Shown here piece by piece: positions 1-4,533 of a stretch of DNA of 6,686 nucleotides. The notes under the pieces were generated by a model. The model did not search any database, was not told the origin of the DNA, and worked only from the letters and a program-made list of their open reading frames with translations. The DNA lies in the NCBI GenBank assembly GCA_964530415.1, contig CAZHAM010000033.1, positions 1-6,686 of the forward strand, written 5' to 3'. The DNA comes from CAZHAM01 sp964530415 (lineage in GTDB: Bacteria > Patescibacteriota > WWE3 > UBA101185 > UBA10185). The position numbers and the translations under genes were made by a program. Each line of letters begins with the position of its first letter. The first letter of the stretch is position 1.

Positions 1-363
1 GAAAAGCACGCACACGAAGAAAAAGAACGCAAAGAGCAAGTAGACGCAAAAAACATGGCAGACAGTTTGTGCTACACAGCCGAAAGATCGTTAAAAGATG
101 CCGGCGATAAAGTACCTGCAGATCTCAAAAAAGAAGTTGAAGAAAAAGTTAAAGCTGTAAGAGACGTCTTGGAATCGGCAACAAAAACCGAACTCGACCA
201 AAAGACACAAGAACTATCTACATCAATGCAAAAAATAGGTCAGTATATGTATAGCCAGCCTGAAGGTGGCCAACCGGAAACGAATCCGGAAAACGGCGGC
301 GGCGATCCTAACAACGGGGGTCCTGAACCGGACCAGCCTGTTGAAGGTGAGGTCGTTGAGTAA
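1..363 (+). CDS. dnaK: Chaperone DnaK (Hsp70), C-terminal part, 5' end outside window
   Basis: This is the last 120 codons of DnaK, the cytoplasmic Hsp70 chaperone that binds exposed hydrophobic peptides in an ATP-driven cycle with DnaJ and GrpE. The reading frame is open from base 1. What is visible is the helical lid of the substrate-binding domain: a charged helix (EKHAHEEKERKEQ), then an ADSL segment, then GDKVPADLK, which matches the GDKLPADDK region of E. coli DnaK almost residue for residue. After the lid comes a Gly/Pro/Asn-rich flexible tail ending in the acidic EGEVVE, comparable to the acidic C-terminal tail of bacterial DnaK. The ATPase domain and most of the peptide-binding domain lie upstream of the window. 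The gene ends in TAA and is followed within 15 bases by an intrinsic terminator, so it is the last gene of its transcript. The 3' end is repeated after the nearby scaffold gap. Confidence 0.95.
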   Translation, partial: EKHAHEEKERKEQVDAKNMADSLCYTAERSLKDAGDKVPADLKKEVEEKVKAVRDVLESATKTELDQKTQELSTSMQKIGQYMYSQPEGGQPETNPENGGGDPNNGGPEPDQPVEGEVVE

Positions 364-370
364 ATGATAA
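327..370 (+). repeat. Left copy of 44-bp duplicated dnaK 3' end
   Basis: These 44 bases cover the last 34 coding bases of dnaK, its stop codon and seven bases beyond. They are identical to 422-465 across the N gap, at a constant offset of 95. After this block the left copy carries seven extra bases (371-377, ACGATAA) before the terminator stem. Confidence 0.95.
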
Positions 371-377
371 ACGATAA

Positions 378-404
378 GGCCCCGCTAACGCGGGGCCCTT
401 TTTT
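378..404 (+). terminator. Intrinsic terminator of dnaK, first copy
   Basis: An 8-bp perfect GC-rich stem (GGCCCCGC at 378-385, GCGGGGCC at 390-397) with a TAAC loop is followed by C and six Ts (399-404). This is a classic Rho-independent terminator placed 14 bases after the dnaK stop codon. Confidence 0.93.
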
Positions 405-411
405 GTTTTGT

Positions 412-421
412 NNNNNNNNNN
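412..421. other. Scaffold gap of 10 Ns
   Basis: Ten consecutive Ns mark a join between two contigs. The fixed length of 10 suggests a placeholder rather than a measured gap. The sequence immediately to the right repeats the sequence found 95 bases to the left, so the contigs probably overlap and the true gap is probably negative. Confidence 0.97.
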
Positions 422-465
422 ACCGGACCAGCCTGTTGAAGGTGAGGTCGTTGAGTAAATGATAA
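422..465 (+). repeat. Right copy of 44-bp duplicated dnaK 3' end
   Basis: This is identical to 327-370 and starts at the first called base after the gap, which is what an unmerged contig end would look like. It contains the dnaK stop (456-458) but no start or open frame of its own, so it should not be annotated as a second gene. It most likely represents the same locus from a second assembled variant. Confidence 0.93.
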
Positions 466-492
466 GGCCCCGCTATCGCGGGGCCCTTTTTT
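466..492 (+). terminator. Intrinsic terminator of dnaK, second (variant) copy
   Basis: The same 8-bp stem as the first copy (466-473 and 478-485) carries a TATC loop instead of TAAC, followed by C and six Ts (487-492). It lies only 7 bases after the repeated dnaK stop, against 14 in the left copy. On the minus strand the hairpin is followed by TTATC rather than a T-run, so it would be a weak terminator for the convergent gene at 520-774. Confidence 0.9.
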
Positions 493-519
493 CGATTTCA
501 AAAAAGACAAATTCTTAAC

Positions 520-774
520 TTACTTATCGCGCTTTGGTCCTCTTTTCTCATCATCAAAATGACGTTTATTAGGTATTTTTTCAATCCCCCCGTCTTGCTC
601 ATCAACAATGTTGACAACTTTTTCCAATGTCCCCCCGACATCTGTGGTTTGAGTTTGGGAACCCTCCGACTTTTTTTCTGTCTCTTGCTCTCTCACCCAT
701 TCTTCAAACGGTTTCCCATCAACGGTTATGATTCCTTCATCGGGATCTGTAACATTTTCAATTAAATCAGTCAT
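520..774 (-). CDS. Small hydrophilic protein of unknown function, 84 aa
   Basis: I do not recognise a family. The case for a real gene is the translation signal: reading the minus strand, AGGAGG (783-788) sits 8 bases before the ATG, with a TATAAT-like -10 further upstream. The protein has no membrane segment or signal peptide. Residues 1-38 are acidic and contain a short ordered-looking stretch, GIITVDGKPFEEWVREQE, which could form a beta hairpin and helix. Residues 39-47 are a Ser/Gln/Thr linker, 50-60 a short amphipathic stretch, and the end (from about residue 69) is basic with RHFDDEKRGPKRDK. It is likely cytoplasmic and partly disordered. It converges on dnaK and is transcribed away from the DUF948-like gene. 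The opposite-strand frame at 559-765 is its shadow. Confidence 0.75.
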   Translation of the reverse strand: MTDLIENVTDPDEGIITVDGKPFEEWVREQETEKKSEGSQTQTTDVGGTLEKVVNIVDEQDGGIEKIPNKRHFDDEKRGPKRDK

Positions 775-782
775 CTGCTATA

Positions 783-788
783 CCTCCT
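783..788 (-). promoter_or_regulatory. Consensus ribosome binding site for the 84-aa gene
   Basis: The plus-strand bases CCTCCT read AGGAGG on the minus strand, 8 bases upstream of the ATG at 774. This perfect Shine-Dalgarno match fixes the start and is the main support for this small unknown gene. Confidence 0.85.
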
Positions 789-813
789 AAAAAATTTACA
801 CTTATGTATATAG

Positions 814-839
814 ATTATACACAATTTTTTATGTGGCAA
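814..839 (-). promoter_or_regulatory. Probable promoter of the 84-aa minus-strand gene
   Basis: On the minus strand a perfect TATAAT -10 (plus positions 814-819) lies about 40 bases upstream of the start codon. The best -35-like hexamer, TTGCCA (834-839), is only 14 bases away, shorter than the usual 16-18. The -10 is therefore convincing and the -35 is not. Confidence 0.55.
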
Positions 840-909
840 CTTTTAAAAAACTTTTTGTAAAAAAACTACAGTTACTCAACCACAAACTCTTCTTTTCCTC
901 CCCATAACT

Positions 910-918
910 TGCTATAAT
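910..918 (+). promoter_or_regulatory. Extended -10 promoter for the DUF948-like / ytxH pair
   Basis: TGCTATAAT is a perfect extended -10 (TGnTATAAT). The expected start of transcription is near 925, giving a leader of about 24 bases before the ATG at 949. No good -35 is visible around 890, which is common with extended -10 promoters. It is divergent from the promoter of the minus-strand gene within the same 174-bp intergenic region. Confidence 0.7.
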
Positions 919-948
919 ACTTCCACTAAAAAGATTTATAACTGCCCA

Positions 949-1218
949 ATGGATATACAAGGAATATTAATATTTATACTAGCTTTGCTTACGTTAAACC
1001 TCATAGCTGTGGGCGTTTATTTAATTTTAGTTTTAAAAGAATTCCGCGAAACAATTAAAAAGGCCAACTTAGTTTTGGACAATGTTCACGAAGTTACGGA
1101 TGCTGTCGCAAACCCGATTACAACTATCGCCGGAATAATTTCGGGCGTTACAAATAGTATTAAGGCAGTTAAATCGATTAGTACATTAATAGATAATTCA
1201 AAATTTAAGGAGGAATAA
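949..1218 (+). CDS. Small single-pass membrane protein, DUF948-like
   Basis: The 89-residue protein begins with one strongly hydrophobic helix (about residues 4-28), followed by the basic/amphipathic stretch KEFRETIKKA and a helical region with a heptad-like pattern up to about residue 82. This layout, and the segment VANPITTIAGIISGV, resemble the DUF948 family (YtxG-type general stress proteins of Firmicutes), usually found beside YtxH as it is here. It is probably anchored in the cytoplasmic membrane with its helical tail in the cytoplasm. The exact biochemical role of the family is unknown. The ATG at 949 lies 31 bases after an extended -10 and has no clear Shine-Dalgarno site. The stop codon is one base before the ytxH start, so the two are almost certainly one transcript. 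Confidence 0.82.
   Translation: MDIQGILIFILALLTLNLIAVGVYLILVLKEFRETIKKANLVLDNVHEVTDAVANPITTIAGIISGVTNSIKAVKSISTLIDNSKFKEE
1207..1213 (+). promoter_or_regulatory. Consensus ribosome binding site for the YtxH-like gene
   Basis: AAGGAGG lies 6 bases before the ATG at 1220, inside the last codons of the preceding gene. It is the strongest Shine-Dalgarno site on the plus strand of the window and fixes the ytxH-like start. Confidence 0.85.
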
Positions 1219-1219
1219 T

Positions 1220-1579
1220 ATGTGTGATGATCATAAAAACGGATTTGCAAAAGGTGCGTTATTTGGAGCTTTAATCGGAAGTGTATTAGGAGTCTTGTAT
1301 GCCCCAAAATCAGGTAAGGAAACTCGTAAAGAATTGCGGGAGAAAGCTGAAGAAGCAGCGGATTTAACAAGAGAAAAGGTTTTGGAAATTAGAGAGAAGG
1401 CCGAAAATGTTGTAAACGAAATCGAATACAAAGTTCAGCCTGTTTTAGAACAACTTGGTGCCGACACTCAAGATTTGCGCGAGGATCTTCAAGATAAAGT
1501 CGATGAGTTAGTTGAAGAGATTGAAGACACATCTGACGATTTGAAAAAGAATGTCAGAAAAAAGTTGTTTAAGAAATAA
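1220..1579 (+). CDS. YtxH-like protein
   Basis: The 119-residue protein fits the YtxH-like family. A glycine-rich hydrophobic segment (about residues 8-27, GALFGALIGSVLGVLYAP) is followed by the family hallmark APKSGKETRKELREKA and a long charged helix, probably coiled coil, to the C-terminus, which ends in the basic KKLFKK. Members are small membrane-associated proteins linked to general stress in Bacillus; their molecular function is not established. The start is fixed by AAGGAGG six bases upstream. It is the second gene of a two-gene unit with the DUF948-like membrane protein, and the two may interact through their helical tails (inference). No terminator hairpin is visible in the 61 bases before the next gene, so some read-through into the downstream cluster is possible. 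Confidence 0.9.
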   Translation: MCDDHKNGFAKGALFGALIGSVLGVLYAPKSGKETRKELREKAEEAADLTREKVLEIREKAENVVNEIEYKVQPVLEQLGADTQDLREDLQDKVDELVEEIEDTSDDLKKNVRKKLFKK

Positions 1580-1605
1580 TTTTCTTCGAAATATCTTTAT
1601 ATTCC

Positions 1606-1634
1606 TTGTAATTTAGGGCTTGTCCTCGTAGAAT
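1606..1634 (+). promoter_or_regulatory. Promoter predicting a leaderless mRNA for the secretion/pilus-like cluster
   Basis: TTGTAA (1606-1611) and TAGAAT (1629-1634) are separated by exactly 17 bases. Initiation 7 bases after the -10 would fall at 1641, the A of the ATG. No Shine-Dalgarno sequence lies in front of that ATG; the preceding ten bases are GAATTATTTT. This is the natural promoter for the four-gene cluster that follows. Confidence 0.68.
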
Positions 1635-1640
1635 TATTTT

Positions 1641-2120
1641 ATGCAAAATCCCTCGGATCAGAGTCAAAATGTCCTGATCGATCAAAATCAACAAACCCAA
1701 CAGGCTCAAGTTCCTGTGCAGGATCAAAATGACGACCCTAACGTGCCTCTTGTCGGAACAACAAGCGGATATTTATCAAAACCAGGTTACGTTTCTGAAA
1801 TTTCTGCTTTTCCTCCACAACCCGAAACACCCAGGCCTCAAGAATACGCCACTCCACAAGAAAAACAGGAGGTAACGGAGATATTTAAATCTCCTGAGAT
1901 ACAGCCGGCGCAACCTCAACAACCAATGCCAACTGCTGCACAAATAGCCCAACAAATAGCTGCTGCAGCAAATGCACAACCTGTAAATGTTGTGGATCAA
2001 ACAAGTGAAGACACTACTTTGCACCCCATAAAAAAAGGCGTAGATAAGTTAACTACAATTGCGGATTTAGAAGAAGAGCAATTTATTAAAGAAGTTGAAA
2101 CTGCCCATGATCATCAATGA
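1641..2120 (+). CDS. Gln/Pro-rich, largely disordered protein of unknown function, 159 aa
   Basis: No family is recognised. Residues 1-35 are dominated by Gln, Asn and Asp, residues 58-98 by Pro, Gln and Glu, and residues 98-115 form an Ala/Gln-rich helix-like stretch (TAAQIAQQIAAAANAQ). The C-terminal 30 residues (PIKKGVDKLTTIADLEEEQ onwards) look like a short ordered amphipathic helix. There is no signal peptide or membrane segment, so it is probably cytoplasmic. The start is supported by a promoter with 17-bp spacing that would begin transcription at the ATG itself. The 3' end overlaps the next gene by 14 bases (or 26, if the latter starts at TTG 2095), suggesting translational coupling. 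Its position suggests an adaptor for the ATPase, with the C-terminal helix as the likely docking part (inference). TGA is its stop. Confidence 0.78.
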   Translation: MQNPSDQSQNVLIDQNQQTQQAQVPVQDQNDDPNVPLVGTTSGYLSKPGYVSEISAFPPQPETPRPQEYATPQEKQEVTEIFKSPEIQPAQPQQPMPTAAQIAQQIAAAANAQPVNVVDQTSEDTTLHPIKKGVDKLTTIADLEEEQFIKEVETAHDHQ

Positions 2121-4533
2121 GTATTTGTACAACATATTTGGGATTGTTTTTTACGTTATCGCTTCGGTCATATTTTTGTTTGGCGTAGTTTACAATATTG
2201 CGTCATACCGTAGAAAAAAGAAAGAAAAAATAACCGAATACAAACTAACTTTTTTACACATCAAACTTCCCTCCGATAACGAAATAGAGATAAAAGCCGC
2301 CGAACACATGTTTACAAATCTTATGGGTTTTAAAGGGGGGTTTTGGCAAACTTTATTTAGCGGTGACTATAGAATTTCATTTGAAATTGTTTCAAAAAAA
2401 GAAGGCATTGGGTTTTATGTGGTTGTGCCTGACGAAATCGTAACTATTGTGGAAAAACAAATCAATGCTGCCTACCCTTCGGCAGAAATTGATATCGTAA
2501 ACCCGCACGAAATTTGGGATCGTGGTATACACACACAAGTAGCGGAATTAAAACTTGCAGGTCCTTCTTATTTTCCAATAAAAGTTTATGAAGATTTAAA
2601 AAACGACTCTTTGAGCTCAATTACTTCTTCGATGAGCAAACTCGGCGATGATGAGGTTATCGCAGTTCAGTACGTTATTCAACCTGCGCCGGATGGATGG
2701 AGATCAATCGGAAGAAAATATGTTTCGAATACACAAAATAAAGCTGCCGATCCTGAAAAAAAGGTTCATATAGATACGGCATTTCTGGAAGGCATCGAAA
2801 AAAAGATCAGTCAACCGGGTTTTTATGCAAAAATTCGACTTGTTTGCATCTCGAAAGATAAATTTTCAGCTCAAAACCACGTTAATAATTTAAAAAGCGC
2901 GTTTGAACAATTTACAGATGTGAAATACAACAAATTTGTTCTTAAATCCGGAATGTTTTCAAACCAAAAAAAGATAGTTGACGATTTCATCTTTAGAAAA
3001 ATAAAAGTTAATAATATAAGTATCCCCGTATTTGACGTTCAACTTTATCTGGACACTGCAATTTTAAACACAGTGGAACTCGCAACAGCGTTTCATTTTC
3101 CAAACAAAGAGATCGGGACGCCTAACATAGAGTGGCTGACAGCCAGAAGAGCAATGGCTCCGGCCAATATTCCAACCGAAGGGCTTTACTTAGGCAAAAA
3201 TACATTTAGAGGAGTTGAGAAACGGATTTATATGAACAGAGAAGACCGAACAAGGCACTTTTATCTTATCGGCCAAACTGGTACAGGAAAATCCGTTAAT
3301 CTAATGTTTTTAGCCTTGCAGGATATTATAAACGGCGAGGGTGTTGCCATTATCGATCCCCATGGAACCGACATCGATATACTTTTAACTCAAATTCCAG
3401 AAGAGCGCATCGATGATGTTATTTTATTTGACGCTGCGGATACAGAAAGACCGTTGGGCATAAATATGCTCGAAGCCCATTCAGAAGAAGAAAAACACAT
3501 GTTGATCAACGCGTTTATCGCGCTTTTATATAAACTTTACGATCCAAACCGACAGGGTATTATGGGTCCTCAGCTCGAAAGGTCCATCAGAAACGTTATG
3601 CTAACGGCAATGGAAGATCCTGAAGCAACAATGGTTGACGTTATGCGGCTTTTAATCGACGACACTTATGTTAAAAAGTTTTTACCATTAATCAAAGATC
3701 CTCTTGTTAAGAGATACTGGACCGACGAACAGGCAAAAACTTCGGCTAACAGAAAAGGCGAAATGATGGGTTACATTGTTTCAAAATTTGACCGACTTGT
3801 TACCGAAAAACTAATGCGAAACATTGTGGGCCAGCCAAAATCAGCGTTTAATCTCGAAGAAATCATGGCGCAAAAGAAAATCTTGTTAATTGATTTGGCA
3901 AAAGGAAAAATTGGCGAAGAAAATTCAAACTTTTTGGGCCTCCTTTTAGTACCGCGGATTCTTTCCGCGGCTCTCGCGAGACATAAATTAATTGGTAAAG
4001 AAGAATTTCCGGATTTTTATTTGTATGTTGACGAGTTTCAAAATTTTGCTACGCCGGATTTTGCGACAATTCTTTCTGAAGCACGAAAATATAAGCTTAA
4101 TTTGACCGTCGCCCACCAATTTGTATCGCAACTTCCCGATGATATTAAAAATGCAATTTTTGGAAATATCGGTACAATGTGCGTTTACCGTGTCGGCACA
4201 GACGACGCTGAATTTTTGGAACCATATTTTGATCCGCCTTTTACAAAACGGGATATTTCAAACCTTTCTGTAGGAAGCAGCTATATGCGACTTTTGGTCG
4301 ACGGCCATCCAACACCGCCGTTTTCGTTAAATGTGGATTTTAATGAAGTTAATGCTTTTCCAAAACGACCTGAGGTAGCGCAAAGAATCCGCGAACTTTC
4401 AAGAAATAAATACGGGATGCCTGTTCATGAAGTCGAAGAGTTTGTAAACAGAAGAGCCGGCCTCGATGAGGATGAGGAAGAAAATGCTCTCCCAGAAATT
4501 CCGGGTTTTGATAAATCCAGAATTCCGTTTTAA
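2107..4533 (+). CDS. Membrane-anchored TraG/VirD4/HerA-like ATPase (type IV secretion coupling-protein type)
   Basis: The roughly 808-residue protein belongs to the large P-loop ATPases of the VirD4/TraG/HerA group, which move DNA or protein through membranes as hexamers. Numbering from ATG 2107: a single membrane helix (about 7-30) is followed by a basic stretch RRKKKEK, so the bulk faces the cytoplasm. A domain of about 350 residues without a recognised motif comes next, then Walker A GQTGTGKS (389-396), IIDPHG (415-420), a strand KILLIDLAKGKIGEEN (591-606) typical of TraG-like proteins, Walker B LYVDEFQNF (639-647) and AHQFVSQL (669-676), the sensor-like glutamine region. The C-terminus is acidic, with DEDEEE. 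All key ATPase residues are intact. A TTG at 2095 is in frame, but ATG 2107 is preferred since the extra four residues add nothing visible. The stop overlaps the next start (TAATG). Its substrate, DNA or protein, cannot be told. Confidence 0.9.
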   Translation: MIINEYLYNIFGIVFYVIASVIFLFGVVYNIASYRRKKKEKITEYKLTFLHIKLPSDNEIEIKAAEHMFTNLMGFKGGFWQTLFSGDYRISFEIVSKKEGIGFYVVVPDEIVTIVEKQINAAYPSAEIDIVNPHEIWDRGIHTQVAELKLAGPSYFPIKVYEDLKNDSLSSITSSMSKLGDDEVIAVQYVIQPAPDGWRSIGRKYVSNTQNKAADPEKKVHIDTAFLEGIEKKISQPGFYAKIRLVCISKDKFSAQNHVNNLKSAFEQFTDVKYNKFVLKSGMFSNQKKIVDDFIFRKIKVNNISIPVFDVQLYLDTAILNTVELATAFHFPNKEIGTPNIEWLTARRAMAPANIPTEGLYLGKNTFRGVEKRIYMNREDRTRHFYLIGQTGTGKSVNLMFLALQDIINGEGVAIIDPHGTDIDILLTQIPEERIDDVILFDAADTERPLGINMLEAHSEEEKHMLINAFIALLYKLYDPNRQGIMGPQLERSIRNVMLTAMEDPEATMVDVMRLLIDDTYVKKFLPLIKDPLVKRYWTDEQAKTSANRKGEMMGYIVSKFDRLVTEKLMRNIVGQPKSAFNLEEIMAQKKILLIDLAKGKIGEENSNFLGLLLVPRILSAALARHKLIGKEEFPDFYLYVDEFQNFATPDFATILSEARKYKLNLTVAHQFVSQLPDDIKNAIFGNIGTMCVYRVGTDDAEFLEPYFDPPFTKRDISNLSVGSSYMRLLVDGHPTPPFSLNVDFNEVNAFPKRPEVAQRIRELSRNKYGMPVHEVEEFVNRRAGLDEDEEENALPEIPGFDKSRIPF
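3952..3980 (+). other. GC-rich hairpin plus adjacent palindrome inside the ATPase gene
   Basis: CCGCGGA (3952-3958) and TCCGCGG (3964-3970) form a 7-bp stem with a 5-base loop. It is followed two bases later by the 8-bp palindrome CTCGCGAG (3973-3980). There is no T-run, so this is not a terminator. It encodes PRILSAALAR between the KILLID strand and Walker B, and may simply be a codon effect. Confidence 0.5.

Noticed and set aside
422..458. A second dnaK gene or dnaK pseudogene after the gap
   Set aside because: Only 37 bases of coding sequence are present, identical to the left copy and starting exactly at the gap edge, which fits an assembly overlap better than a gene copy.
559..765. Plus-strand frame of 68 codons opposite the small minus-strand gene
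   Set aside because: It has no ribosome binding site, and its Phe/Leu/Cys-rich composition is that of an antisense reading. The minus-strand frame has a perfect AGGAGG and a promoter.
1580..1640. Terminator between the ytxH-like gene and the next cluster
   Set aside because: Only the short palindrome TTCGAA is present, with no GC-rich stem or T-run; the recognisable signal here is the promoter at 1606-1634.
2118..2120. TGA recoded as an amino acid (code 25 as in Gracilibacteria)
   Set aside because: Reading through would extend the Q/P-rich protein over the membrane anchor of the ATPase in another frame and produce unrelated sequence up to a TAG. No other large gene here has an in-frame TGA, so TGA as stop is simpler.
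3952..3970. Hairpin considered as a terminator
   Set aside because: It lies inside a long intact reading frame and has no T-run after the stem.
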